From assembly GCA_963775875.1 (NCBI GenBank), contig CAVZKP010000020.1:1-64000 (forward strand): DNA of 64,000 bases, in the 5' to 3' direction. A program made the translations under genes and the position numbers. Every line of letters starts with the position of its first letter. Position 1 is the first letter of the stretch. Source of the stretch: AP-15 sp963775875. GTDB taxonomy: Bacteria > Pseudomonadota > Alphaproteobacteria > ATCC43930 > CGMCC-115725. The notes beneath the pieces were generated by a model. It was given only the letters and a program-made list of their open reading frames with translations. It was not told where the DNA came from and did not search any database. Of the stretch, positions 29,061 to 38,978 are shown piece by piece.

Positions 29061-31042
29061 ATGCCCGAACCGCAAATCGCGCCTTACGGATCCTGGTCGT
29101 CGCCGATCACCTCGGATCTGATCGTCGCTTCGTCGATCGGCCTCGGCGAAATCCTGGTCGACGGCAGCGACGTCTACTGGCTCGAATCGCGCCCGCAAGA
29201 GGGCGGCCGATCGGTCCTCGTCCGCCGCGCCGCCAACGGCACGATTGGCCGATTTGACCCCATCGCCGCCGGCCGACGGCCAACCGGCGTTCAATGTGCG
29301 CACGCGGGTTCATGAATATGGCGGCGGCGCATATCTGGTCAGCGCCGGAACCGTCTATTTCTGCAACGACGCCGACCAGCGCCTCTATTGTCAGAAACCG
29401 GGCGCGGAGCCGGTGCCGATCACACCCGAACCCGTCCGGCCGCGCGGGCTGCGCTACGCCGACGGGGTGATGGATGGCGAGCGACAGCGGATGCTCTGGG
29501 TGCGCGAGGATCACACCACCGGCGCGCCGCAGCCGGTCAATACGCTGGTCGAGCTCCCGCTCGACGGGTCGCGGCCGCAGCGGATTTTGCAGACGGGTCG
29601 GGATTTCTACGCTGCGCCACGCCTCAGCCCGGATGGCGGACGGCTCGCCTGGCTCGAATGGGACCATCCGAATATGCCATGGATCGGCTGCGAATTATGG
29701 GTCGCCGAACTCGCCGAGGACGGGCTCGCTCAGCCGCAAGCGGCGGGTCGCCGGCGGCGATGACGAATCGATCTTCCAGCCCGAATGGTCGCCCGACGGC
29801 ACGCTCTATTTCGTCTCCGACCGCGCCCAGGACGGGCTTGACGGCCGATGGTGGAATTTGTTTCGCGCTCGGCACGACAAAATCGAGCCGGTTTGTCCGC
29901 TGGCGGCGGAATTCGGCCGGCCGCAATGGAATTTCCGCATGTCGACCTTCGCCTTCGATTCGGCGGCGCGGCTGGTCTGCTGCTACGTGCAGAACGGCGT
30001 TCATCGCTTGAGCACGATCGATCCGGCTTCACTGGAAGCCAGGCCGATTGCGACGCCCTATCAAGATATCTCCTCGGTCCGCGCCGGCGGCGGGCGCATC
30101 TATTTCCGCGGCGGCTCGCCGACCAGCCCGCCGGCCATCGTCGAACTCGACCTCGCTTCCAACCGCACCGCGATCCTGAAGCGGTCGACAGCCCAGGACA
30201 TCGAGGCCTATCGCGGCTTCCTGTCCGTTCCTGAGCCGGTGACCTTCGAAACCGACAACGGCCTGGAGGCCTACGGCCTGTTCTACGCGCCGCGAAACTC
30301 CGATTTCTCGGCGCCCGAGGCGCAGTTGCCGCCGCTGATCGTGCATTGCCACGGCGGCCCGACCGGAGCTGCCTCGGCGACGCTCAGCTGGGGCACGCAG
30401 TATTGGACCAGCCGCGGCTTTGCCGTCCTCGATGTCAATTACGGCGGCAGCACCGGCTATGGCCGCGAGTTCCGCCTGCGGCTGCAAGGCAATTGGGGGA
30501 TTGTCGACGTTGCCGATTGCGTCAATGGCGCCCGCTATCTCGCCGAGACGCGGCGGCTCGTCGATCCGGAGCGGTGGGCGATCAGCGGCGGCAGCGCCGG
30601 CGGCTACACCACGCTCGCGGTGCTGACCTTCCGCAAGGAATTCAAGACCGGCGCCAGCTATTACGGCGTCAGCGATCTCGAAGCCCTCGCCAAGGACACC
30701 CACAAATTCGAATCGCATTACCTCGACGGCTTGATCGGCCCCTACCCGGAGCGCCGCGATCTCTATGTCGCCCGCTCCCCGGTCCACAGCGCCCGGCTGT
30801 TGTCGGTGCCGGTTGCGTTCTTTCAAGGGGCCGAAGACCGGGTGGTGCCGCCGCAGCAGGCCGAGGCGATGGTCGAGGCATTGCGCCGGCGGCAGATCCC
30901 GTCGCTCTATCTGCTGTTCGACGGCGAGCAGCACGGGTTTCGCCGAGCCGACAACATCAAGCGCGCGCTCGACGCCGAACTCTATTTCTACGCCACCTTC
31001 CTGACCGACCAGCGCCTGGAGTTCCGCGCCCCTAACGGCTGA
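29061..31042 (+). CDS. S9-family prolyl oligopeptidase / acylaminoacyl peptidase (two frameshifts)
   Basis: A serine peptidase with an N-terminal seven-bladed propeller and a C-terminal alpha/beta hydrolase domain. It starts MPEPQIAPYGSWSSPITSDL at 29061 after GAGGTGG. Propeller words include VRTRVHEYGGGAYLVSAGTV and IFQPEWSPDGTLYFVSDRAQ. The catalytic domain has LIVHCHGGPTGAASATLSWG, the nucleophile motif GGSAGGYTTL, the Asp in FFQGAEDRVVPPQQAEAM, and the His in FDGEQHGFRRADN. Length is about 660 residues, as usual. Frame changes near 29,250 and 29,745 are needed. Both lie in the propeller and look like single-base errors. It is convergent with and overlaps the next gene by 11 bases (31032-31042). 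Confidence 0.85.
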
Positions 31043-31782
31043 CGAGTTCGTCCAATGCCGCGGCGAGGCGGGCGAGGTCGGGCGCGGTCGAGAGCCGGTG
31101 GTCGCCGTCCTTGACCAGGGTCACGGTCACGTCGCGGCTGCGCAGCCGCTCGGCCAGGCGCAGACTGGTCTGCCACGGTACCGAGGCATCGCGCATGCCA
31201 TGGAGCAGCCGCACCGGGCAGTCGAGCGCGATCTCCTGGCGCATGACCAGATGGTTTCGCGCCTCGTCGAAAAAGCTGATCCGATAGGTATAGCCGGCCG
31301 GGTCGTAGTCCGACGGCAGCGTGATGACTGCCCTGCTCGCGAAACTCCTGCTGCTGCGCCATATCGAGCCGCGGCCAAAACAGATCCTCGGTGAAGTCCG
31401 GCGCGGCGGCGATGCCGACCAGCGCATGAATGCGCGAGGCGCGGGCGAGTGCGGTCAGCAGCATGATCCAACCGCCCATGCTCGACCCGATCAGGATCTG
31501 CGGGCCTTCGGTCAACTGGTCGAGCACGGCAGTCGCATCCTCGGCCCAGCGGCCGATCGTGCCCAAGGCGAACTCGCCGCTCGACGCACCGTGGGCGAAA
31601 TAGTCGAAGCGCACGAAGGCGCGACCGCGCCGGCGGCAATATTCGTCGAGAAACAGCGCCTTGGTCCCGGCCATGTCGGAGCGGAAGCCGCCCAGGAACA
31701 CGATTCCGGGCGCGGCGCCGGCGAGCCGATGGTAGGCGATTGTTGCACCATCGTGACGTGGTAAGATTTTGGGCGAATTCAT
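31032..31782 (-). CDS. Alpha/beta hydrolase (one frameshift)
   Basis: A protein of about 249 residues starting MNSPKILPRHDGATIAYHRL. It contains the oxyanion region IVFLGGFRSDMAGTKALF, the nucleophile elbow LIGSSMGGWIMLL, and, after a frame change near 31,325, VRLLHGMRDASVPWQTSLRL (acid) and VTLVKDGDHRLSTAPDLARL (His). This is the palmitoyl-protein-thioesterase-like/BAAT-like carboxylesterase type found widely in Alphaproteobacteria. The substrate is unknown. The gene length of 751 bases is one more than a multiple of three, which fits a single inserted base. It is divergent from the glycosyltransferase 22 bases away. Confidence 0.78.
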
Positions 31783-31803
31783 CGGAGGCTTGCGGCGAGC
31801 GGA

Positions 31804-33033
31804 ATGGGCGGCGACGATAGCACCATGCCCCAACCGCCAGAAGACCGGCCATCGGAAGGCCGCCCGCCGGCGGTTCTGCAGATTGTCCCGAGCCTCGTTT
31901 CCGGCGGGGCCGAGCGCGGCACCGTCGAATTGGCGGCGGCGCTGACCTCGGCCGGTTGGAATTCCTTTGTCGCCTCGGCTGGCGGTCCGCTCGAGCATGA
32001 CATCGCCCGCGCCGGCGCCACCCATCTGACCCTGCCGCTCGCCTCGAAGAACCCGCTGGTCATGCGCCGCAACCGGGCGGCGCTGATCCGTGCGATCCGC
32101 CGTCTCGGCATCGACATCGTCCATGCCCGCAGCCGCGCCCCGGCGTGGAGCGCCTGGTCGGCGGCGGGGGCGACCGGCAGGCATTTCGTCACCACCTTTC
32201 ACAACGCCTACGGCGCCCGTTCGGCGTTGAAGCGGTGGTACAATTCGGTCATGGCGCGCGGCGAGCGGGTGATCGCCATCTCCGATTTCGTCGCCGAGCA
32301 CGCCGCCATGGTCTATGGCGTCGGCGCCGACCGGCTGCGCACGATCCCGCGCGGCGTCGATCTCGGCATGTTCGACCCGCAGCGGGTAAGTGGACAGCGG
32401 ATCGCCAACCTCGCGCGGCAATGGCGTCTGCCCGATGGAGTGCCGACGGTAATGCTGCCGGGCCGGCTGACCCGGTGGAAGGGCGGTCTCGATTTCGTCG
32501 CCGCGATCGCGGCGCTGGGCCGCCAGGAAATCTGTTGCGTCCTGGTCGGCGCCGAGCAGCGGCCGGGCTTTCGCCGCCAGATCGAAGCGGCGATCGAGAG
32601 CAACGGGCTCACCGGTCTGTTTCGCATCGTCGAGCACTGCCGCGACATGCCGGCGGCCTACATGCTGGCCGATGTCGTGGTCTCGGCCTCGACCGATCCC
32701 GAAGGCTTCGGCCGGATCATCGTCGAGGCCCAGGCGATGGGGCGGCCGGTTGTCGCCACCGATCACGGCGGCGCCCGCGAGACGATCGTGCCGGGGGCGA
32801 CGGGTTGGCTGGTGCCGGCGCGCGACCCCGCTGCCCTCGCCGCCGCGATCGGCGCCGCCCTGTCGCTCGGGCCGGGCGAGCGCTCGCTGCTGGCACGGCG
32901 GGCGATCGACCATATCGCCGCCAACTTCACCCATGCGACAATGTGCGCCCGAACCATCGCGGTCTATGAAGAGCTGCTGTTTCCAGAGCTCGGCGAGACG
33001 TCCGGAATCATGCCGGTGGCGCTGCGGGCATGA
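31804..33033 (+). CDS. Glycosyltransferase family 4
   Basis: A GT-B fold sugar transferase of 409 residues, probably adding a sugar to lipopolysaccharide core or another surface glycan. The N-terminal domain has LQIVPSLVSGGAERGTVELA, the family opening. The C-terminal domain has VPTVMLPGRLTRWKGGLDFV and DPEGFGRIIVEAQAMGRPVV with the donor-binding E-x7-E motif, then TDHGGARETIVPGATGWLVP. No signal peptide or membrane segment is visible, so it would act at the inner face of the membrane. An internal ATG at 31825 is an alternative start. The GMC oxidoreductase follows after 25 bases and may be co-transcribed. The acceptor is unknown. Confidence 0.85.
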   Translation: MGGDDSTMPQPPEDRPSEGRPPAVLQIVPSLVSGGAERGTVELAAALTSAGWNSFVASAGGPLEHDIARAGATHLTLPLASKNPLVMRRNRAALIRAIRRLGIDIVHARSRAPAWSAWSAAGATGRHFVTTFHNAYGARSALKRWYNSVMARGERVIAISDFVAEHAAMVYGVGADRLRTIPRGVDLGMFDPQRVSGQRIANLARQWRLPDGVPTVMLPGRLTRWKGGLDFVAAIAALGRQEICCVLVGAEQRPGFRRQIEAAIESNGLTGLFRIVEHCRDMPAAYMLADVVVSASTDPEGFGRIIVEAQAMGRPVVATDHGGARETIVPGATGWLVPARDPAALAAAIGAALSLGPGERSLLARRAIDHIAANFTHATMCARTIAVYEELLFPELGETSGIMPVALRA

Positions 33034-33058
33034 GCGACAAGCGCATCGAGGGAGGAAG

Positions 33059-34684
33059 ATGACGACCGACGAGAACACCTACGACTACATCGTGACCGGG
33101 GCCGGCTCGGCGGGTTGCGCCGTAGCCGCACGGCTCAGCGAAACCGGAAGCTACCGCGTGCTGCTGCTCGAAGCCGGCGGCGAGGACCGTTATCCGTGGA
33201 TCCATGTGCCGATGGGCTACGGCCGGCTGTTCAGCAATCCGCGCCTCAACTGGATGTATGAGAGCGAGCCCGAGGCCGAACTCGAAGGCCGGTCGATGTA
33301 TCAGCCGCGCGGCAAGGTGTTGGGCGGCACCAGTTCGATCAACGGCATGGTCTATATGCGCGGCAACCCCGCCGATTACGACGAATGGCGCCAGCGCGGC
33401 TGCACCGGCTGGGATTGGGACAGCGTATTGCCCTATTTCAAAAAGGCCGAAGACCAGGAACGCGGTGAAGACGCGTTTCACGGCGTCGGCGGCCCATTAC
33501 GCGTGTCCGACCAGCCGGCGCGCTTCGAACTGGCCGAGCACTGGGTCGCGGCGGCGATCGAGGCTGGTTTGCCGGCCAACAACGACTTCAACAATGGGCA
33601 GCAGGAAGGCGCGGGTCCCTTCCAGAGCACAACCAAGGGACGCCGCCGCTGGAGCACGGCCGCCGCCTATCTGCGCCCGGCGCGCAGCCGCCGAAACCTG
33701 ACCGTCGCCACCCATGCGCTGGCGACCCGCGTGGTGATCGAGAACGGCCGGGCATCCGGTGTCGAGTTTCTCAGAAACGGCACGCGGCAGACCGCTCGGG
33801 CGCGCGGTGAGGTGATCGTCTGCGGCGGTGTCTTCAACTCGCCGCAACTGTTGCAATTATCCGGGCTGGGACCGGGCGAATTGCTGCATGGGCTCGGCAT
33901 CCCGGTCATTCGCGATATGCCCGCGGTCGGCGCCGACCTGCAGGACCATTTCTATGTCCGGCTGGCATTCCGGTGCACCAAGCCGATCACCTTGAACGAT
34001 GTCGCCAACAACCCGTTGCGCAAGGTGACCGCCGGGCTGCAATATCTGCTGTTCAAATCCGGGCCGTTGGCGACCAACGGGATCTGCGCCGGCGGCTTTG
34101 CCCGCAGCGATCAGCGCCTCGAACGGCCCGACATCCAGCTCAATTTCAGCCTGTGGAGCTTTGCCGAGCGGACCCGGAAAGGCGTCTATCCGCATCCCTT
34201 CCCCGGCTTCACCGTCAGTGCGGTGCATCTGCGCCCGGACGCGCGCGGCGAAGTCCGGGTCAAAAGCGCCGATCCGCTCGCCGCGCCGGCCATCCGCTTC
34301 AACTTTCTGAAGACCCGGTACGATCTGCAAGCGCTGACCACCGGCATGCGGCTGGCGCGCAAGATCGTCAATCAGCCGGCGCTCGCAGATTATGTCGCCG
34401 ACGAGCTGATTCCGGGCAAAGAGGTCAGCACCGACGCCGAGTTCGAGGTCGCGATTCGCAAAAACGCCATCTCCAACCTGCACCCGGTCGGCACCTGCCG
34501 CATGGGTGGCGACGAGGCATCGGTGCTGGATCCGCGGCTCAAGGTGCGCGGGGTCGGGCATCTGCGCGTCGTCGACGCCTCGGTGATGCCGTCGGTCCCG
34601 GCCGGCAACACGAACGCGCCGTCGATCATGATCGGCGAGAAGGCCTCCGAGATGATCCTCGAAGACGCCCGCGCGAAGGCGTGA
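33059..34684 (+). CDS. GMC-family FAD oxidoreductase (choline dehydrogenase-like)
   Basis: A flavoenzyme of 541 residues that oxidises an alcohol to an aldehyde. The dinucleotide motif is YIVTGAGSAGCAVAARLSET. The GMC signatures are GKVLGGTSSINGMVYMRGNP and GGVFNSPQLLQLSGLGPGEL. The C-terminal active-site region is NLHPVGTCRMGGDEASVLDP with RVVDASVMPSVPAGNTNAPS. The start ATG at 33059 follows GGGAGGAAG. The substrate could be choline, a polyethylene glycol or another alcohol; the sequence alone does not decide. It is convergent with the DyP gene, with 21 bases between them. Confidence 0.87.
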   Translation: MTTDENTYDYIVTGAGSAGCAVAARLSETGSYRVLLLEAGGEDRYPWIHVPMGYGRLFSNPRLNWMYESEPEAELEGRSMYQPRGKVLGGTSSINGMVYMRGNPADYDEWRQRGCTGWDWDSVLPYFKKAEDQERGEDAFHGVGGPLRVSDQPARFELAEHWVAAAIEAGLPANNDFNNGQQEGAGPFQSTTKGRRRWSTAAAYLRPARSRRNLTVATHALATRVVIENGRASGVEFLRNGTRQTARARGEVIVCGGVFNSPQLLQLSGLGPGELLHGLGIPVIRDMPAVGADLQDHFYVRLAFRCTKPITLNDVANNPLRKVTAGLQYLLFKSGPLATNGICAGGFARSDQRLERPDIQLNFSLWSFAERTRKGVYPHPFPGFTVSAVHLRPDARGEVRVKSADPLAAPAIRFNFLKTRYDLQALTTGMRLARKIVNQPALADYVADELIPGKEVSTDAEFEVAIRKNAISNLHPVGTCRMGGDEASVLDPRLKVRGVGHLRVVDASVMPSVPAGNTNAPSIMIGEKASEMILEDARAKA

Positions 34685-34705
34685 ACGCCGCGGCAGATTT
34701 CGGGC

Positions 34706-36016
34706 CTAGCTCGGTTCGAGCAGACGCTGGCCGATGAACTCGCCCTGGGCAATACCGCCAGGGCAGGCGAACAGCCCGCCGCCGGTATGGGTCGCAAACT
34801 GGTTCAGCATGTCGAACTTCGCCATCTTGTCGAAGATTTTGATGAAACCGGTCCGCGGATCGCGCTGATAGCAGACGAAGAACAGGCCGGCGTCATATTC
34901 CATGCCCTGCCGCCAGGGCGGCCAGCGCTCGGCGGTGAAGTTCACGCCGTCATTGTATGAATAGGGCCGTCGCAGGATCTGCGCGCCGTCGTTGCTCGCC
35001 GCAGCAGCGAGCCGGACATGCGCGCTCTCGGGGATGACCGGGTTGCCATCCTTGTCGGCTGCCTTCAAGTCGAGCGGGTCGAACTCGCCTTTGCCGCCCA
35101 GCGGCGCGCCCGAATATTTGTGCCGGCCAAAGGTCTGCTCCTGAAAATCGACCTTCATCCGGTCCCAATGCTCCAGGGCCATGCGGATGCGGCGGAATAC
35201 GACATAGCTTCCCCCGCGCATCCACGCCGGACCCTCGGCGCCCACCCAGACGATCTTATCCATCGTAGCGGCATCGTCGACCGCCGGATTGTTCGTCCCG
35301 TCCTTGAAGCCCATCAGGTTGCGCGGCGTCTGCTTTTGGCCGAAACCGGCGATGAAACCGGCCTGCGCCCAGCGCACTTCGCCCACGCCATAGGCGAGCC
35401 GCACCAGGTCGCGAACGGCATGAAACGCCACTTGCGGATCGTCGGCGCAGGCCTGGATCGACAGATCGCCGCCGGTCCGGGTGTCGAGCAATTGGTCGCC
35501 GTTGAAGCGGGGCAGATCGACCAGTGCCTGGGGACGCTGCGCAGCCAAGCCATAGCGGTCTTTGCCATCCCTGGCGAACAGCCCGGCGCCAAACCCGAAC
35601 GTCACCGTCAGCCGCGCCGGCGGCAAGCCCAATGCCTCCCCGGTATCGGGCCCCGGGATCGTCGGGTCCTGTCCGATCGGCTGTGCTGGTTGGCCCGCAG
35701 TCATCCTCGCCGCCGCCTTGGTCCATAGCTGCAGCAGCTTGGTTACATCGTCGCGCTTGGTGGTGATGAGGTCGAGTGCGGCGAAATAGGTGTGGCCCTG
35801 AACCGGGGTCGTGATCCCGCCCTGATGGCCGCCCCAGAAAGGCTCGACCGCAGTACTGCCATCGGGTGCGGTTTGGGCGCCATTCTTGGTCTCGACGAGG
35901 GCTTGGGCGACACCCCCGACCCCGAGACCCGAACCGGCCGCTGCCGCGAGCCCCGCTGCGACCCGGACCAGGCCGCGGCGCGTCGGGCGCATTCCGCCAC
36001 TGCTTCGGCCGCTCAC
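34706..36016 (-). CDS. efeB: Tat-exported DyP-type peroxidase / deferrochelatase
   Basis: A haem peroxidase of 436 residues. The N-terminus has MRPTRRGLVRVAAGLAAAAG, a twin-arginine signal, so it should act folded in the periplasm. The DyP core shows LTVTFGFGAGLFARDGKDRY, the signature FGQKQTPRNLMGFKDGTNNP with the catalytic Asp, and MRGGSYVVFRRIRMALEHWD. The distal region is LRRPYSYNDG, then FFVCYQRDPRTGFIKIFDKM. It lacks neighbours efeU and efeO, so a role in iron uptake is not supported by context. Its GTG start overlaps the stop of the propeller gene (GTGA), which means the two are translated together. Gene symbol by family (EfeB/DyP type A). Confidence 0.87.
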   Translation of the reverse strand: MSGRSSGGMRPTRRGLVRVAAGLAAAAGSGLGVGGVAQALVETKNGAQTAPDGSTAVEPFWGGHQGGITTPVQGHTYFAALDLITTKRDDVTKLLQLWTKAAARMTAGQPAQPIGQDPTIPGPDTGEALGLPPARLTVTFGFGAGLFARDGKDRYGLAAQRPQALVDLPRFNGDQLLDTRTGGDLSIQACADDPQVAFHAVRDLVRLAYGVGEVRWAQAGFIAGFGQKQTPRNLMGFKDGTNNPAVDDAATMDKIVWVGAEGPAWMRGGSYVVFRRIRMALEHWDRMKVDFQEQTFGRHKYSGAPLGGKGEFDPLDLKAADKDGNPVIPESAHVRLAAAASNDGAQILRRPYSYNDGVNFTAERWPPWRQGMEYDAGLFFVCYQRDPRTGFIKIFDKMAKFDMLNQFATHTGGGLFACPGGIAQGEFIGQRLLEPS

Positions 36017-37179
36017 CGCGTGGCCTCAACCAAGGTGTTCATATCGTCTTCGACGTAATAAAACCCTTTTCCGTCCGGCGTCATCGCCAGACCGAAGAGG
36101 TCGCCGCTGCCGGGCGGAGACTGGGCCTGGTTGGCGTCGACCCATTGGGCATAGAGCTGCCTGCCGGAAGCCGGGTCCACCTCGACGACCTGCCCGTTCA
36201 AGCCGTTGCAGGTCAAAAGATGACCGTCAGCGGTCAGCACCAGGGCCAGTGGTCGTTTCAGCAGACCGTCCTTGGTGACCAAGCGCCCGGTGCCGGCGCT
36301 GGTCGTGCGCGTCGTCGCGTCCGGGATCGCGACGATCCGGTTGCCGAGCGCATCCGATACGTAAAGCGTGTGATCCGGGCCGAGCGCCAGCCCGGTCGGG
36401 CCGATCAGAAAGACATCCCTGTCCGCCCTCTGGCCAAAACCGTCGGCCACCACAGTCTGGTTGGTGATTGTCGGCGGCCGTCCCTGAGGGGTCGAAAGCT
36501 GGAGGCGCAGGACGGTCGCCTTGTTCACGATCACCGGGGATCCGCTGGCATCTTGCACCTGTGGGCCAGGCACATCGAAACCCGCCATACTGATGAACAG
36601 GGTGGCGGTCGAGCCATTGTCGACCGTCGCCATATTGCCCCACGGTCCGTTGATGGTCGGACCGGCCCAGACAGTGGTCAGAGCGCCATTGGCATCGAGC
36701 ACCAGCAGGCAGCCATTGCCCTTGGTGCGGGTGGTGCCGTCGGTGCTGGGTGTGCTGCCGACGATGACCCAGCCGCTTTTCAGCACCGTCATCGCCGTCG
36801 TCAGGCCGATCCCGCCGGGACACTGGGCGACGTTCTGCGGCAGTTTGGCAAACAGCGCCGTTGCCTTGGTCGACGGACGATAGCTGAGGATCGTCGTGCC
36901 GGTGCCCTGCAAATTCGACATGTTGTTGAAATTGTCGACCAGCACGTCGCCCTGCTGGATTTTCCCCACAGTGGCAGGGGCGACGACGACGGCGTAAGGA
37001 TTGAGATCGCCATTATTGGTAATCGTGGTGGTCTTGGTGACATGCCGATGGATCGTGTCGAGCAAGCCGGTCGCGTCGGCCGATCGCGCCGGGTTGATCG
37101 GCAGCGAAAGCATGGCGAGCAGCACGGCAAAGGCGCCAAAACCCTTTCCCGATATGCCTCCCTCCCGGCGACGCATCAT
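36013..37179 (-). CDS. Secreted NHL-type beta-propeller protein
   Basis: A protein of 388 residues starting MMRRREGGISGKGFGAFAVL, with a Sec signal peptide ending near PINPARSA. The mature part has repeating strands such as PYAVVVAPATVGKIQQGDVL, VDNFNNMSNLQGTGTTILSY, GPTGLALGPDHTLYVSDALG, RPLALVLTADGHLLTCNGLN and GDLFGLAMTPDGKGFYYVED. The (G)LAxxPDGxLYVSD pattern is that of NHL/SMP-30 propellers, which bind ligands or partners. No catalytic residues are obvious. It overlaps the peroxidase start by 4 bases and lies 170 bases downstream of the porin gene. The ATG at 37179 puts the signal peptide first; the frame is open further upstream. Confidence 0.75.
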   Translation of the reverse strand: MMRRREGGISGKGFGAFAVLLAMLSLPINPARSADATGLLDTIHRHVTKTTTITNNGDLNPYAVVVAPATVGKIQQGDVLVDNFNNMSNLQGTGTTILSYRPSTKATALFAKLPQNVAQCPGGIGLTTAMTVLKSGWVIVGSTPSTDGTTRTKGNGCLLVLDANGALTTVWAGPTINGPWGNMATVDNGSTATLFISMAGFDVPGPQVQDASGSPVIVNKATVLRLQLSTPQGRPPTITNQTVVADGFGQRADRDVFLIGPTGLALGPDHTLYVSDALGNRIVAIPDATTRTTSAGTGRLVTKDGLLKRPLALVLTADGHLLTCNGLNGQVVEVDPASGRQLYAQWVDANQAQSPPGSGDLFGLAMTPDGKGFYYVEDDMNTLVEATR

Positions 37180-37230
37180 TGGTCCTGCTCCTGCTGAAAT
37201 TGCCGCCCATAAGGTCCCGGCGTCGCATTT

Positions 37231-37245
37231 TGCGAATAACTCGCA
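37231..37245. promoter_or_regulatory. Operator candidate TGCGA-N5-TCGCA (site 1)
   Basis: TGCGAATAACTCGCA, a 15-bp dyad centred 59 bases upstream of the propeller gene start. Arms TGCGA/TCGCA are exact reverse complements. Two more dyads with the same arms lie upstream of the porin gene. The 7-1-7 layout is like that of Fur-superfamily boxes in Alphaproteobacteria, but the regulator is not known. Confidence 0.6.
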
Positions 37246-37347
37246 TTCACATACCGCCGCCGACCGAGATCCGTCAAGGGCCAGCCCGAATAAGCAGCGC
37301 ATAGCGCGCCTGCGTTAATGAGATGCGGTTGAGACAGCTGGAACGAC

Positions 37348-38940
37348 TCAAAAGGTGAGGTTTACCCGGAACCCCAGCACCGCTTCGTTATTGATCAATT
37401 GGCTGGGATGATTGGGATTGGCGATACCGCCGCCGGGGTTGAAGACGTATTGAAAGTCCGGCTGCAGCTGCACCGCCGGGGTCAGCTGATATTGATAGGT
37501 AAGTTCGAGCACAGTCTCGCCGGATTGTATCGGGACAAAGCCGCCGGTGAAGAAAGCCGTCTGCTGGTCGAGCGCGGCCTGGGCGCCGCTGACCCGCGCA
37601 TACTCCATGGCGAGGCCGGCGGTGTCGCCCGGGCGGCTCACAAACGGTCCACGCAGGGTAAATCCGGCATTGAGGCTGAACACGATCGGGTTGCGGTTGC
37701 CCTGTGGCGTCCCCATCACGCGACTGAAGAAGTTCAGCGCGCCGCCCCATGGCGGCGCCCAGACCTTCTGATCGACGACCCCATAGATGCTGTAATTGCC
37801 GTGATGCTCCAGCGGAAAGCCGGTGCTTATCGGATCGGCCAGCGACAATCCGGTATTGTCCAATGCCAAATCGTCAAAGCTTTCGCTGTTGTACCAGAAC
37901 CCGATCTTGTAAGTGCCCTGATTCACCTCGCCGTGCCCCGGCGTGACCATCGTCCCGAGCGCGGGATAGGTGTACTGCAGCTCACCGATCACCAATGCCC
38001 CGCCATTGAGTGGAAAGCTGGTGCCGGACGGGTTTTCCTGCTGCGGATCGCCGAGATTGTTGGGCGCTGGATTGCCGTTGGTCACGGCCAGCAGCGCCGT
38101 CAGCGAGTCCGTCGGGCGCCCGCGCACCCGCACGCCCAATGCCGACAGCGGATAGGCCGGACCGCCGCCGGGCAGATCGGCTGACGGCACCATTGGCCAG
38201 CCGAACATCGTGTTGACGAAGAGCAAAGCATTCTGGCTGACGATGAACTCCTGATCGAGGCTCTGCTGGCCGATCTTGACATCCATCCGATCCTCATTGA
38301 GAAATTTCTGCTGATACCACAGTTCCCAGAGGCGGGCCCCAGAGTCCGCCTCGATACCGCTCGCCGTCTGCAAGCTCAGCAGATTGTCTGCGCTCAGGTT
38401 GCGGCCGTGGATTTGCAGAGCGCTTGCCCGGAAGGTGCCGCCATACCAGCCGAATGCCTGCTGGGTGTCGAGCTGCACCGCCATCTGGGTGAGGCCGTCA
38501 TACTCGAAGCCCTGCCTGACGCCGCCGGTCAGGTTGCCGAGCACCTCACTGGTCTCGGATACGGCCAGCGAGATGCCGTATTTGCTGAGCAGCGGGCGCA
38601 GACCCCACATATCGCCCAGCAGATTGGCGCTCTTTGATATGCCGGTCAGGAATCCGAACGGCCCCTCCCCTGCGCTCCCCTCGGATGGGCTCGGCTGAAA
38701 GGCTTCTATCCCTCCCGGCACCAGCAAGGGGGGCGGCGCCGCGCCAGCAGGTCCCGCGCCCAGACAGGCCGATATCCAACTTGCCGCAAGCCCATAGGTG
38801 ACCGGGGCGACAACCTGTTGAACCCCGGTTTGTCCCGGCGAGAGCGGCGGCTGCCTCAGCATCGATTCAATTCCCCCATCGGATGCGATCCCCGCGGATC
38901 GTTTCGGCGAGTTGGGCCGGGTCTGACTCGACCCTGCCAT
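37348..38940 (-). CDS. OprB-type carbohydrate porin
   Basis: An outer-membrane beta-barrel of about 505-530 residues. The mature part opens with GISKSANLLGDMWGLRPLLS and KYGISLAVSETSEVLGNLTG, the OprB opening. Then come FEYDGLTQMAVQLDTQQAFG, IGQQSLDQEFIVSQNALLFV, LSALGVRVRGRPTDSLTALL, GNYSIYGVVDQKVW, and TVLELTYQYQLTPAVQLQPD with the C-terminal RVNLTF. The final Phe is typical of assembled barrels. The signal peptide is best placed after an ATG at 38862 (MLRQPPLSPGQ, ending near GPAGAA). The frame remains open to 38940. With the 38862 start, both upstream dyads lie 90-130 bases before the gene, a normal operator distance. Confidence 0.82.
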   Translation of the reverse strand: MAGSSQTRPNSPKRSAGIASDGGIESMLRQPPLSPGQTGVQQVVAPVTYGLAASWISACLGAGPAGAAPPPLLVPGGIEAFQPSPSEGSAGEGPFGFLTGISKSANLLGDMWGLRPLLSKYGISLAVSETSEVLGNLTGGVRQGFEYDGLTQMAVQLDTQQAFGWYGGTFRASALQIHGRNLSADNLLSLQTASGIEADSGARLWELWYQQKFLNEDRMDVKIGQQSLDQEFIVSQNALLFVNTMFGWPMVPSADLPGGGPAYPLSALGVRVRGRPTDSLTALLAVTNGNPAPNNLGDPQQENPSGTSFPLNGGALVIGELQYTYPALGTMVTPGHGEVNQGTYKIGFWYNSESFDDLALDNTGLSLADPISTGFPLEHHGNYSIYGVVDQKVWAPPWGGALNFFSRVMGTPQGNRNPIVFSLNAGFTLRGPFVSRPGDTAGLAMEYARVSGAQAALDQQTAFFTGGFVPIQSGETVLELTYQYQLTPAVQLQPDFQYVFNPGGGIANPNHPSQLINNEAVLGFRVNLTF

Positions 38941-38950
38941 AGCGGTAAAA

Positions 38951-38965
38951 TGCGACTAGGTCGCA
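38951..38965. promoter_or_regulatory. Operator candidate TGCGA-N5-TCGCA (site 2)
   Basis: TGCGACTAGGTCGCA, arms exact reverse complements. It lies in the spacer between the porin gene (minus) and thrS (plus), nearer to the porin. Its centre is 28 bases from that of site 3, a little under three helical turns. Confidence 0.55.
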
Positions 38966-38978
38966 ATAACATCGCTAA

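Noticed and set aside
30029..30934. A 301-codon frame opposite the S9 peptidase
   Set aside because: Antisense shadow. The peptidase on the plus strand has the complete catalytic triad.
34706..36016. Calling the DyP gene part of an EfeUOB ferrous iron transporter
   Set aside because: There is no permease or EfeO-type gene next to it. The neighbours are a porin and a propeller.
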